DNA of 64,000 nucleotides from contig JAJDWH010000024.1 in the NCBI GenBank assembly GCA_022825705.1, forward strand, positions 1-64,000, written 5' to 3'. This stretch comes from Alphaproteobacteria bacterium (lineage in GTDB: Bacteria > Pseudomonadota > Alphaproteobacteria > TMED109). The stretch's first letter is position 1, and the number at the start of each line of letters is the position of its first letter. Of the stretch, positions 8,439-17,497 are shown piece after piece. The notes beneath the pieces are model-generated. The model did no database searches, had not been told where the DNA came from, and saw only the letters and a list, made by a program, of their open reading frames with translations. The position numbers and the translations under genes were made by a program.

Positions 8439-9428
8439 TCACGCGGCAGCCATGTAGCCCAGAGCGTCGCCGAGCGTCCTGGTTTCCGCCAGCGCCCGGC
8501 GCCACCGCCGCGCCTTGGGTTGGTCTCGGTATAGCCCCACCAGCGGCCGGGCAACCCGGTGAAAGGGCTCACCATCGGCCAGAACGCGGTCGACATACGG
8601 GGCGTGGGCACGGAGGGCTCCCTCCCTTGTAGGGGGCAACGAGGAATCAACCCCGAATACGCGCTGGTCGGCTTCGGTGAATTGCCAAGGATGCTCCCAG
8701 GCTGCCCGCCCGATCATGGCGCCGCCCAATCCGTCGGCGAGGAACTGATTGGCTTCGGCGAGCGACCGGATTCCACCGTTGATCACGATGTCCAGGTCTG
8801 GCCGCTTTCGGGCGAGGCGATGGACCCGGGCGTAGTCGAGCGGCGGGACCGAACGGTTCTGCTTCGGGCTCAGTCCCTTTAGCCAGGCTGAGCGAGCGTG
8901 AATGATGAAGCTCTTGCATCCGGCTTCGGCAACCGCGCCGACGAAATCGTCGAGAAATGCGTCGCTGCGCTGGGCATCGAGACCGATTCGAGCCTTAACC
9001 GTGACCGGAAGACTCGTGTGTTCCACCATCGCCCGAACGCATTCGGCCGTGTGGGTTGGGGTCCGCATCAGGACGATGCCAAAGCCGCCGTGCTGGACGG
9101 AATGGCTCGGGCAGCCGCAATTCAGGTTGATCTCGCGGTAACCGTAGGCTTCGCCGTAACCCGCCGCGGCCGCCAGGCCGGCGGGGTCGGCGCCTCCCAC
9201 CTGCAGCGCGACCGGCTGTTCGAGCGGATCGAACCGAAGGCTCCGCTCCCGCGGACCTTCAAGGATGGCACCGAGCGGAATCATTTCGGTGTAGAGCAGG
9301 GTGTGCCGGGTCAAGAGACGCATGAAACGCCGGAAGTGAGAGTCGGTGCGCTGCATCATGGGCGCGACCGACAGCCGCCGATCCAATGCCACGTGCGCCG
9401 GCGATCTTGCAGTTGATTCAGCCATCAT
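8439..9428 (-). CDS. dusA: tRNA-dihydrouridine(20/20a) synthase DusA
   Basis: A 329-residue flavoenzyme that reduces U20/U20a in the tRNA D-loop. It has the N-terminal FMN motif VAPMMQRTD, the catalytic-cysteine motif NLNCGCPS (Cys106), the VTVKARIGLD strand and the HARSAWLKGLSPKQNR segment characteristic of the DusA branch rather than DusB or DusC. The C-terminal helical domain is complete. Two adjacent ATG codons are available at 9428 and 9425; an AGGAAG sequence directly upstream fits the second better. It is divergent from livH, with only about 80 bp between. Confidence 0.95.
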   Translation of the reverse strand: MMAESTARSPAHVALDRRLSVAPMMQRTDSHFRRFMRLLTRHTLLYTEMIPLGAILEGPRERSLRFDPLEQPVALQVGGADPAGLAAAAGYGEAYGYREINLNCGCPSHSVQHGGFGIVLMRTPTHTAECVRAMVEHTSLPVTVKARIGLDAQRSDAFLDDFVGAVAEAGCKSFIIHARSAWLKGLSPKQNRSVPPLDYARVHRLARKRPDLDIVINGGIRSLAEANQFLADGLGGAMIGRAAWEHPWQFTEADQRVFGVDSSLPPTREGALRAHAPYVDRVLADGEPFHRVARPLVGLYRDQPKARRWRRALAETRTLGDALGYMAAA

Positions 9429-9507
9429 CTTCCTGCAATGTGCGGCGATTGCACGGATCGGGACCTGCGCGGCTCGTGCTGTGTGCGCAACGCCGCGGAG
9501 ACGCGTA

Positions 9508-10407
9508 ATGATGGCGCTGGCCGCGATCGTCGTCGACAGTCTTGTTTACGCGTCCTGGCTGTTCATCGTCTCGATCGGTCTCACCCTGATTTTCGGGGTG
9601 ATGAACGTCCTGAACGTTGCCCACGGAAGCCTGTACGCGCTTGGAGCGTACACGGCCGCCTGGGGCGTGGGCATGTACGTTGGCGGGGCGCCGGACGCCG
9701 GGTTCGTGCTGCTTGCCATCATGCTGGTTGCCGCCATCGTCGTCGGGGTCCTCGTCGGCATCCTGATCGAGCGTGGCGTGCTGCGTTGGGTTTACGGACG
9801 AGACGAAATTGTAATCGTTCTGGCAACTTACGCGGTCTTCCTGGTCCTCGAAGACGTCATGAAGCTGATCTTCGGGCCGGAATCCTACATCGCATTTCAA
9901 CCCCGATTCCTGTTCGGGACGGTATCGGTCGCGGGAATACCGTACGTGGGGTACGACCTGCTCCTCGTGCCATTGGTGGCGCTGATCGGAGTCGGGATCT
10001 GGGCAGCGATCCATCGTACGCGACCCGGAAAACTCTTGATCGCGGTGATTCATGATCGAGAGATCGCCTCCGCTCTCGGGATCAACGTGGCCCGGTTCTT
10101 CACGGTGACCTTCCTCTGCGGAGCCATCCTGGGCGCGTTGGGCGGTGCCCTCAGTGCGCCGCTGATTTCGGTCGTCCCGGGGATCGGCGTCGAGCTGATT
10201 GTACTGGCGTTTGCCGTGGTGGTGATCGGCGGGCTGGGGTCCGTGGAAGGCGCGGCGATCGGCGCCCTTCTGGTGGGATTGGGCCGGACAGCCGCGGTGT
10301 TTTTCCGTCCTGAGCTGGAATTGTTCGTGGTGTTTGTGGTCATGACGGTGGTTCTGGCCGTGCGACCTGAAGGCCTGTTCGGCAAGCCGCAAACCCGTCG
10401 CATATGA
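9508..10407 (+). CDS. livH: Branched-chain amino acid-type ABC permease LivH
   Basis: A 299-residue, eight-helix permease. The frame is open much further upstream but overlaps dusA; the tandem ATGs at 9508/9511 with a GGAG eight bases upstream begin the family-typical sequence with SIGLTLIFGVMNVLNVAHGSLY. The C-terminal GLGSVEGAAIGALLVG loop contacts the ATPase. It is the first gene of a tightly overlapping livHMGF set (ATGA overlap with livM). LivH-type permeases import branched-chain amino acids, urea, short amides or aromatic acids; the substrate here is unknown and no binding protein gene accompanies it. Confidence 0.93.
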   Translation: MMALAAIVVDSLVYASWLFIVSIGLTLIFGVMNVLNVAHGSLYALGAYTAAWGVGMYVGGAPDAGFVLLAIMLVAAIVVGVLVGILIERGVLRWVYGRDEIVIVLATYAVFLVLEDVMKLIFGPESYIAFQPRFLFGTVSVAGIPYVGYDLLLVPLVALIGVGIWAAIHRTRPGKLLIAVIHDREIASALGINVARFFTVTFLCGAILGALGGALSAPLISVVPGIGVELIVLAFAVVVIGGLGSVEGAAIGALLVGLGRTAAVFFRPELELFVVFVVMTVVLAVRPEGLFGKPQTRRI

Positions 10408-11366
10408 CGGCACTCCGGAACATCCGCCCGACGACGGCGGGCATCGTGCTGGCGGCAGCGGCGCTGCTCGGCCTCTGGCCGCTGCTGCCCGCGTGGGCGG
10501 CCCACACCGCGGCCGTATCGCTTGGCGGGGGTCTGGTCGCGCTCGGACTGATGATCCTGATCCGATTCGGGCTCGTGTCCTTCGGACAGGGTCTGTTCTT
10601 CGCCATTGGCGGATACGCTGCTGCGCTGGCCAATCAGTTTCTCGGCATCACCGACATGCTGGTCCTGAGTGTGGCCGGGATCGCGGCGGCCGGCATGATT
10701 GCATGGGCTCTCGGATATATCGTCCGGGGGCACCGGGGCATCTTTTTCGCGATGCTGAATCTGGCGTTTTCGATGATCCTGTTCGGGATACTGGCCAAGA
10801 CCGTGGCGCTGGGAAGCACCGACGGATTCAGCGTGGGCGTGCCGACATTGCTCGGGGTCGCACCGGGCCCGGAGGCTGGACGGCTCACCTTCGTGCTGTT
10901 CGGCTTCATCGTGATTTCCAGCGCTCTCGTCGCATGGATGGTGGATCGGATTCTTGCCAGTCCGGTCGGCTATGCCGGCCAGGGCGTGCGGGAGAACGAG
11001 CTGCGGCTCCGCTACCTCGGGGTCTCCGCCCGTGGCGCCGTCCACCTGGCCTACATCATGGCGGCGAAACTCGCAGCGCTCGGCGGCGTGTTCACGGTAT
11101 TGCTCATCGGTCATGTGACCCCCGAGGACACCGCCTACTGGACGAAGTCAGGCGAGTTCGTGTTCGTGGCGATCCTGGGTGGCGCCGGCAACGTCGCGGC
11201 ACCGTTCATCGCGCAGACGGTGTTCGAACTGGTCCGCACGTTTGCCCTGCAATACGTCCCTGAAGCGTGGCAGATGTTGCTCGGTATCACCCTCCTCCTG
11301 GTCATTCTCTTCCTGCCGGGCGGCCTGTGGTCGCTGGTCGACCGACTGCGGGGACGCGATGCCTGA
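10404..11366 (+). CDS. livM: Branched-chain amino acid-type ABC permease LivM
   Basis: A 320-residue membrane protein with about nine hydrophobic helices and the LivM motifs ISFGQG-like LVSFGQGLFFAIGGYAAAL and VRENELRLRYLGVSARG. It starts by ATGA overlap with livH and overlaps livG by 8 bp. It is the second half of the membrane channel of the importer. Confidence 0.93.
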   Translation: MTALRNIRPTTAGIVLAAAALLGLWPLLPAWAAHTAAVSLGGGLVALGLMILIRFGLVSFGQGLFFAIGGYAAALANQFLGITDMLVLSVAGIAAAGMIAWALGYIVRGHRGIFFAMLNLAFSMILFGILAKTVALGSTDGFSVGVPTLLGVAPGPEAGRLTFVLFGFIVISSALVAWMVDRILASPVGYAGQGVRENELRLRYLGVSARGAVHLAYIMAAKLAALGGVFTVLLIGHVTPEDTAYWTKSGEFVFVAILGGAGNVAAPFIAQTVFELVRTFALQYVPEAWQMLLGITLLLVILFLPGGLWSLVDRLRGRDA

Positions 11367-12129
11367 GGCGCTGCTCGAGACCCGCGGCCTGGGGAAGACC
11401 TTTGGTGCGGTGGTCGCCGCTGAAGACGTCAGCGTATCGGTTGCGGCCGGCGAGATCGTCGGCGTGATTGGCGCCAATGGCGCCGGGAAAACGACGTTCT
11501 GCAACATGGTGACCGGTTACCTGACGCCGGACCAAGGCCGGATCCTTTTCCGCGGCGCGGACATCACCGGTTGCACCGTCGGAGAGGCCACGGCGGCCGG
11601 GATCCACCGCTCGTTCCAGATCCCGCAACTGTTTCCGGGTCTCACGGTGTACGAAAACCTGCTGTTGTCGGTGGGGGTGTTCGGCCACCGCCGGCCACCC
11701 TGGTGGAGGCCGCTCGTCCGGCCAGAGACCCAACAGGAGGCGCGCCGGGTGATGGAGCAGTATCGCATTGCGGATTCGGCCGAGACGCGGGTGGACCGGC
11801 TGCCGCAGGGCGTGCGGAAGTTGCTCGACATCGCCATGGCGATGGTGGGCGGACCTGCCATGATCCTGCTGGACGAACCGACCAGCGGGATCAGCACCGA
11901 GGAGAAGTTCGACGTGATGGGCAATGTGATCGACGCGCTTCGCTCGTCAGGGGCGACGGTCCTGTTCGTCGAGCACGACATGGACGTGGTGGGACGTTAC
12001 GCCGATCGTGTCATCGCGTTCCGCGAGGGGCGGGTGTTGGCGGATGGAGCGCCGCGGGAGGTGCTCGAGAATCCGGCCGTTATCGAGCACGTGGTCGGCC
12101 GCCGCCCGCCACGACCTACCGATGCTTGA
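11359..12129 (+). CDS. livG: Branched-chain amino acid-type ABC ATPase LivG
   Basis: A 256-residue ATPase; the ATG at 11359, inside the end of livM, is the start that gives the standard N-terminus. Walker A is GANGAGKTTF, Walker B is MILLDEPTSGIS, and the H-loop His is in VEHDMD. The ABC signature, normally close to LSGGQ or LAYGQ, is replaced by LPQGVRK, so the helical domain contact is atypical. It pairs with LivF as the nucleotide-binding heterodimer. Confidence 0.92.
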   Translation: MPEALLETRGLGKTFGAVVAAEDVSVSVAAGEIVGVIGANGAGKTTFCNMVTGYLTPDQGRILFRGADITGCTVGEATAAGIHRSFQIPQLFPGLTVYENLLLSVGVFGHRRPPWWRPLVRPETQQEARRVMEQYRIADSAETRVDRLPQGVRKLLDIAMAMVGGPAMILLDEPTSGISTEEKFDVMGNVIDALRSSGATVLFVEHDMDVVGRYADRVIAFREGRVLADGAPREVLENPAVIEHVVGRRPPRPTDA

Positions 12130-12769
12130 AACCCGGAAACTGACCGTCAGGTTCGGCGGCAGCACGATCCTGCATGACGTCGACCTGCGGGTCGAAGGGT
12201 TCACCGGACTGGTCGGGCGAAACGGTGCCGGCAAGACCACGTTGATGCGGGCGGTGATGGGATTGATTCGCACCCACTCCGGACACGTGCTCCTGAACGG
12301 CCAGGACATCACCGCGGTCCCTGCCCATCGGCGCACGCGTGCGGGTGTCGGGTACATGCCGGAGGATCGGCGCCTGATCCCGGGTTTGACGGTGGAGGAA
12401 AACCTGCTGCTGCCTGCATGGGGAACGCGGCGTCCCGATGGCCGGGACCGCTGCGAACGCGCGCTCGCCTATGTCTCGGAAGTTGCCGACATGCGCTCGC
12501 GCCGTGTCGAGCAGCTGTCAGGGGGGCAGCAGAAGCTGGTGGCGCTGGCGCGTGCATTGGTGTCCGGCGAGCAGGTATTGCTGCTCGACGAACCCTTTGA
12601 GGGGGTGGCGCCGGCCCTTGCGCTGAGGCTGTCGGAGGTCCTGGCAAACCTCCAGGAAGAAGGCACGACCGTGCTGATCTCTGAATCGGACATGGACCGG
12701 GCCGGCAGTCTGTTTGAGCGCACCTACCTGATCGAGCGGGGCGCGGTGGAACCGTGGGGTTCCGCCTGA
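12122..12769 (+). CDS. livF: Branched-chain amino acid-type ABC ATPase LivF
   Basis: A 215-residue ATPase starting at the ATG at 12122, overlapping the livG stop by 8 bp. Walker A is GRNGAGKTTL, the signature is LSGGQQK and Walker B is VLLLDEPFEGVAP. At 215 residues it is shorter than the usual 230-240; the reduction appears near the N-terminus, between the first strand and Walker A. It is the last gene of the operon; the 200 bp to 12971 separates it from a convergent gene and holds nothing recognised. Confidence 0.92.
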   Translation: MLETRKLTVRFGGSTILHDVDLRVEGFTGLVGRNGAGKTTLMRAVMGLIRTHSGHVLLNGQDITAVPAHRRTRAGVGYMPEDRRLIPGLTVEENLLLPAWGTRRPDGRDRCERALAYVSEVADMRSRRVEQLSGGQQKLVALARALVSGEQVLLLDEPFEGVAPALALRLSEVLANLQEEGTTVLISESDMDRAGSLFERTYLIERGAVEPWGSA

Positions 12770-12971
12770 ACCAGCTCGAAGCCGGGGTGCCAAGGATCTC
12801 GGGACAACGGTCGGCGAATTGCGGGCGAATTCCGGTGACGACCCGTCAACCCGTCCTGTCCGCATTTCGGTTCGCGGTGGTCGCCGACCGGCAGGGGCTG
12901 CAGACCCGTTGGATGGACCCGAAACCTTCTGCCGCCCTCACCATGCCCTGACCGGGCAAGGCCGCTGCCAG

Positions 12972-14318
12972 TTACCCGCGCAGAAATCCTTCGAGTTCGT
13001 TTTCGGCCCAGGCGATCGCGTCGTCGAGCGCCTCGTTGTGAGCGGTCACGCGCGCGACCAGATTCCCGAACACGCCCTGGGTGAAGATCTGGGCGGCCAC
13101 GTCATTGGGAGCGGGCGTGCCGCACAGGATGAGTTGTTCATCGCCGCGCGGCGCGTAGTTGTACAGGGTGCCCGCCGGCGGGCCGGCCTCCTCGACCACG
13201 CCGAAGTCGCGGAAGGAATCGAAGATGATCGCTTCGTAGCCCTTGCTCGCGTTTACCAGCTGCTCCGCCACTTCGCGGGTGGCCATGTGCCGTAGCAAGT
13301 CCTTGGCGGCTTCCTTGTTCGATGAAAAATGCCAGATGCCCCAGCCGTTCGGGATCAGGTGCCGAAAGCGTCCGCGCGGGCCGACGGGCAGATCATGGTG
13401 CCAAATCAGCGGCGCGAGTTCGGGGGCGTCGCGTTTCGCCACGGCCCACGGGCTCGGCGGGTTGATCACCGCGGAGCCGCGCCCGGACAGCATCCAGCGA
13501 TTGTTGCTCGCGTCATCCCATGCGTAAACCGAGTCGGACATGAACTGACTGAGTTCCTTCATGTACTCGAGCACAGCGCGGGTTTCGTCACTGTTGACCG
13601 TAATTTGACGGTCGGCGTCGACCAGAACCGCACCGAAGGCCGCGAACAACGGTGCGAGCCAGAACGTCCCGTCCGGCGTCGGCGACAACGGGGCACCGAA
13701 CCCGAAGCCCGCGGCATGCAGTTTCTGCGCGGCGCTCAGCAGGGTGTCATAGGTCCAGGTAGCGACCTTCGCGGGATCACGCGGGCCAGCCGGAAAGATG
13801 TCGGGCAGATCTATCCCGGCGACATCGCGAAAATGGTCGATCCGACTGTTGAATGCGTGGGTCTGGCCCATGACGGCCACCGGTGACGACCGCCAGGCCC
13901 CGTCAATGAAGAAGCAGTACTTGGCGGCCGGGTCCATCGGGCCGACGTTGGCCTCGACGTCGGCGATGACGTCATCAAGCGGTTCGAGCTTCGTTCGCTG
14001 GATGCTCGGGCCCCACAACCCCATCTGGAAGATGTCATGGCCGGTACCGGCGCGGGCTTCTGCTTGCGCCGTCAGCGCGAGCTTGTTGCCGACGCTCGTG
14101 ATGAAGTCGACCTTGACGTCGACACTGTTCTGCAGCCCCCATTCGGTGCAGATTCGTTCCACCACGGGGTTGACGCCAGGCACCCAGTGGTCCTGGACGC
14201 CAAGCTCAAGTCGTCCGGCCGAATGGGCGGTCTTGACGTAGGGGGCAGCCATCGCGACTGCGGCAGCTGAGCCCGTTCCGAGAAAACGACGCCTGCTGAG
14301 AGCTGGAAGTCCTGCCAT
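12972..14318 (-). CDS. Tat-exported extracellular solute-binding protein (family 1)
   Basis: A 448-residue protein with a twin-arginine signal (SRRRFLGTGSAAAVAMAAP, residues 8-26) and the periplasmic binding-protein fold of the sugar/polyamine family, recognised by EARAGTGHDIFQM near the N-terminus and the SNKEAAKDLLRHMATRE hinge region. Such proteins deliver a ligand to a carbohydrate-type importer, but no matching permease or ATPase is present; the adjacent livHMGF permeases belong to another class that uses family-4 binding proteins. It is the last gene of the cluster starting at 19137, 70 bp after the ThDP enzyme. Its ligand may be the precursor of that pathway. Confidence 0.85.
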   Translation of the reverse strand: MAGLPALSRRRFLGTGSAAAVAMAAPYVKTAHSAGRLELGVQDHWVPGVNPVVERICTEWGLQNSVDVKVDFITSVGNKLALTAQAEARAGTGHDIFQMGLWGPSIQRTKLEPLDDVIADVEANVGPMDPAAKYCFFIDGAWRSSPVAVMGQTHAFNSRIDHFRDVAGIDLPDIFPAGPRDPAKVATWTYDTLLSAAQKLHAAGFGFGAPLSPTPDGTFWLAPLFAAFGAVLVDADRQITVNSDETRAVLEYMKELSQFMSDSVYAWDDASNNRWMLSGRGSAVINPPSPWAVAKRDAPELAPLIWHHDLPVGPRGRFRHLIPNGWGIWHFSSNKEAAKDLLRHMATREVAEQLVNASKGYEAIIFDSFRDFGVVEEAGPPAGTLYNYAPRGDEQLILCGTPAPNDVAAQIFTQGVFGNLVARVTAHNEALDDAIAWAENELEGFLRG

Positions 14319-14388
14319 GGTGGCGCACTCCTTTCAGAAGATGTGCCTGTCGCCGATCGACGAACTACGACGGTAGCAGTAACGCCTC

Positions 14389-16065
14389 CTAGGCCGGCGG
14401 AACCCAGGCCCGCGGTGCGATTCCGTCGATGTCGGTCTTCACGTCCACCAACGCCGGTTTCCCGGCCTCGAACGCCTGCTCGAGCGCGCCCTGCAGTTCC
14501 CCTGGCTTGTGGACCGTGATGCCGAAGCAACCCATCGATTCGGCAATCCCCGCGAAATCCGTCTCGGGGAACAGCCAGAGTTCGTCGGAACCCTCGGTTC
14601 GCCCGCCGTAAACCCCCTCGACGCCATTCTTTTCCTGATTGAGCGAATGGTTGTTGTTGACCACGGTCACCGTGTGGATCCCGCACCTGCGCGCCGTATC
14701 CAGTTCTCCGATGTGGTACCAGATACCGCCGTCACCGGTGAAGCACACCACCGGGCGATCCGGTTGCGCGCATTTGGCACCCACGGCTGCCGGGAGACCC
14801 CAACCCAGGGATCCGGCGCAGCGCAGGTAGCGCTGATTGGGATGCTTCAGGTCGAGCATCGTGCCGGTCCAGACGCCGGAATGCCCGGTGTCCGACACCA
14901 GAATCGCGTCGGTGGGAAGCTGCTTGGAGAGTTCCGCGCACAGGCGCTCGGGACGCATGGGCACATTGTCGGAGGCCACCAGCGCGCTGACACCCTGCTT
15001 CCAGGTGTCGACCAGTTCCTGTACGCGGTCGATCCAGGCCCGGCGCGGGGAAACCGGCTCGGCATGGGCAAGCATGCGACGGATCGTGTCGCGCACATCC
15101 CCCTGCAGCCCGACCTTGACCGGATAGTTGCGGCCGATCTCGGCGGGGTTGATGTCCAGTTGAATGGCCGGTGTGCCTCGGGGCGGAATGGTGTAGCCGT
15201 TGGTGACCTGGCCGCCGGCGTGGCTGCCGATGAAAAACACCAGGTCTGCCTCGCACAGGGCCTGGTTGGCACAGGCACGGGAATAGGATCCAGGCACGCC
15301 CAGCGCGAGCGGGTGGTCGCTCGGGAACATGACCTTGGCATTGAGCGAGGTTGCCACTGGGATCGACAGCTTCTCGGCCAGCGCGCGCAGTTCCGCGCCC
15401 GCATCAGACGCAGTCACGCCGCCGCCCGCTACGATTACTGGCCGTTCCGCCTGCATCAGCAGTTCGAGCGCCGCGGTTACCGCGTCGACGTCCGCCTCCG
15501 GCCGGAACGGCGGCACCTGCGCGAAGTTCTCGTCGATCACGACGTCAAGTTCGGCTTCGGCGTCGATCACGAACTGGCCGGCCAGACCTTCCAGGTCCAG
15601 GTGCGCCGGCCCGGGCGTGCCCGAAGTGGCGGCGCGAAACGCCTGCGGCAGGTAGACCGGCAATTGGTCGGGCGTTGACAACGCGACGCTGTACTTTGTG
15701 ACCGCCGAGAACGGACCCTTGTGATCCACCTCCTGATAGGCGTGGCGCTGCTGGCTCACCTGGCGCTCCCGGCCGGTGATCGCAATGACCGGCGAACAGG
15801 CCAGGTAGGGATCCTGCAGCCCGGCCGCGAGATTCATCGCGCCCACGGACTGCGCCATGCAGAGGCCGGGGCCGCGCCGCGCCCGTGCGTAGGCGTCAGC
15901 CATGTAGGCGGCCGCCTTCTCGCCATGGGTCTGGACGCGTTTGATGCCGAGTTTTTCCATTTCCATCAACGCCCGGGGCGCGATGTACGGGACGAAAAAG
16001 GCGTGGGTAATGCCGTAGCCGTGAACGGTTTCTGCGACAAACCGGCCGCCGGTCATTCTTGTCAT
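14389..16065 (-). CDS. Thiamine diphosphate-dependent enzyme, acetolactate synthase-like
   Basis: A 558-residue protein with the three-domain layout of the ALS/benzoylformate decarboxylase superfamily. The catalytic Glu49 lies in THGEKAAAYMADAYAR; a central NAD/FAD-like domain contains ERPVIVAGGGV; the C-terminal ThDP-binding motif begins GDGGIWYHIGELDTA and ends VVNNN. It will cleave or ligate a 2-keto acid or 2-hydroxyacyl substrate. It does not look like the biosynthetic acetolactate synthase, as no small subunit follows. It sits with an NAD-dependent hydroxyacyl dehydrogenase and two SDRs, implying catabolism of a hydroxy or keto acid. Confidence 0.88.
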   Translation of the reverse strand: MTRMTGGRFVAETVHGYGITHAFFVPYIAPRALMEMEKLGIKRVQTHGEKAAAYMADAYARARRGPGLCMAQSVGAMNLAAGLQDPYLACSPVIAITGRERQVSQQRHAYQEVDHKGPFSAVTKYSVALSTPDQLPVYLPQAFRAATSGTPGPAHLDLEGLAGQFVIDAEAELDVVIDENFAQVPPFRPEADVDAVTAALELLMQAERPVIVAGGGVTASDAGAELRALAEKLSIPVATSLNAKVMFPSDHPLALGVPGSYSRACANQALCEADLVFFIGSHAGGQVTNGYTIPPRGTPAIQLDINPAEIGRNYPVKVGLQGDVRDTIRRMLAHAEPVSPRRAWIDRVQELVDTWKQGVSALVASDNVPMRPERLCAELSKQLPTDAILVSDTGHSGVWTGTMLDLKHPNQRYLRCAGSLGWGLPAAVGAKCAQPDRPVVCFTGDGGIWYHIGELDTARRCGIHTVTVVNNNHSLNQEKNGVEGVYGGRTEGSDELWLFPETDFAGIAESMGCFGITVHKPGELQGALEQAFEAGKPALVDVKTDIDGIAPRAWVPPA

Positions 16066-16423
16066 GGTGCGCCCCCCGGCGTGTGCGGATCGGTATCAGA
16101 CCGAATGCCTCTGACGATTGCAAACGGCCTCCAGCCGCCGGCTGGTTGGCGGCGTCGCGTAACGAGACCGGCCCGCGTCCTGTTGTCGCTGCCGCATGGT
16201 CCGACGGCTTGTGCACGGTGTGCTGCGAACATTGTCGAGTGACGGACTCGGCACTGACGGGGCCGCGACGTCGCGGGGACGCCCACCCGACCGACGCCGA
16301 CGAGTCGGCACGTCGTCGCGATCGACGCCAACGCACCCGGTCTGGGCTCCTGTATCGAACAGACCGCAGCGCCAACAGGAGCCGGCCGAGCTCAATGATG
16401 TCCCGGGATCTGCCGGCCCCGAC
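16066..16423. other. Intergenic region, no gene supported
   Basis: A 358-bp GC-rich gap between two minus-strand genes. Overlapping frames exist on both strands but none has a convincing start, composition or similarity. It may hold the promoter for the ThDP enzyme. Confidence 0.5.
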
Positions 16424-17341
16424 CTACGTGCCGGTGTCGAGGGGTTTCAGTGCTTTCAGCAACGCGACCAGATTCTCGTCGCGCCATCGTTCGAGGGTGT
16501 CGGCGTCACGCTCGCCCGTCATCTCGTCGACCGCTGCAACTGCCACCTCCTTCAGCGCGGCTGGCCCCGACCAACCGAAGTGGGCGATGTTGCCCCTGAT
16601 GCCGCCTTCGCCGCCGGTGAAGTGCATGCCGAGCATTGGCCCCATGAACGCCCAGCGCATCCCCGGGCCGTAGACCAGCGCCTCGTCAGCTTGGTGATAG
16701 TCGCAGATGCCGGCCTCAACCAGCGAATCGATCTCCCGCCGCACGACGGATTGCAACCGGTTGGAGACGTAGCGCTCGATTTCCCGCCGCAGCCGGAGCG
16801 GACGTTTCCCGATGCGGCGATAGAAGGCCATGGCCCAATCCAGTACGGCCCCCGGGGTGGCATCTCCGCCGACGACCTCGACCAGCGGCATCAAGTAGGA
16901 CGGTGTGAACGGATGCCCCACGATGACGCGCGCCGGCACCCGGCTTTGCCTGGCCAGGACACTCGGCAGGAACGTCGATGACGAACTTGCAATGACCACA
17001 TCGTCGGGCAGATTCCGGTCGATCTGTTCGATCAGCGCGACCTTTAGATCTTGGTGATCAGGCGCCGATTCCTGGACGAACTGGGCGCCGTCGAGCGCGG
17101 TTCCGAGGTCAGCATCAAACATCAGGCGGGACGGGTCCGCGCCGGCGGCCAGCCCCAAACTTTCCAAACTTGGCCAGGCCCGTGCCACCAGCGCCCGCAG
17201 GCGGTCTTCCGCGCCCTCTGCCGGGTCGCTTGCGGTAACAGCCAGCCCCTGGCTCAGAAACAGGGCCGCCCAGCCGGCGCCGATGGTCCCGGCGCCAACG
17301 CATGCCACGCGGTTGACGCTTGCTGGATCAGACAGGTTCAT
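16424..17341 (-). CDS. 3-hydroxyacyl-CoA / L-carnitine dehydrogenase-like protein
   Basis: A 305-residue NAD-dependent dehydrogenase. The ATG at 17341 is preferred over an upstream in-frame ATG because the Rossmann fold begins shortly after it (VACVGAGTIGAGWAALFLSQG). QESAPDHQDLK, ASSSSTFLPS and GHPFTPSYLMPLVEVVGG are the substrate and catalytic-His segments of the carnitine 3-dehydrogenase / 3-hydroxyacyl-CoA dehydrogenase family, and the C-terminal LVYGPGMRWAFMGPMLG is close to carnitine dehydrogenases. There is no fused thioesterase domain. The exact 3-hydroxy acid substrate is unknown. Confidence 0.85.
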   Translation of the reverse strand: MNLSDPASVNRVACVGAGTIGAGWAALFLSQGLAVTASDPAEGAEDRLRALVARAWPSLESLGLAAGADPSRLMFDADLGTALDGAQFVQESAPDHQDLKVALIEQIDRNLPDDVVIASSSSTFLPSVLARQSRVPARVIVGHPFTPSYLMPLVEVVGGDATPGAVLDWAMAFYRRIGKRPLRLRREIERYVSNRLQSVVRREIDSLVEAGICDYHQADEALVYGPGMRWAFMGPMLGMHFTGGEGGIRGNIAHFGWSGPAALKEVAVAAVDEMTGERDADTLERWRDENLVALLKALKPLDTGT

Positions 17342-17497
17342 GACGGCATTCTCCGGTTCAACGCAGCTGGATGGCTTGGTGGTCGAGACGGGTTCTAGCG
17401 TGGAGAACGCGTGCACCCGGGCACGAGGACGGATGAGGGCGATCGATCCGGCGGCACAGTGACGTCACCCAGGCATTATTGGACTGGTCGCCCGGTG

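Noticed and set aside
9418-10413. Long minus-strand frame opposite livH
   Set aside because: Antisense shadow: its His/Asp/Arg-rich product mirrors the membrane helices of LivH.
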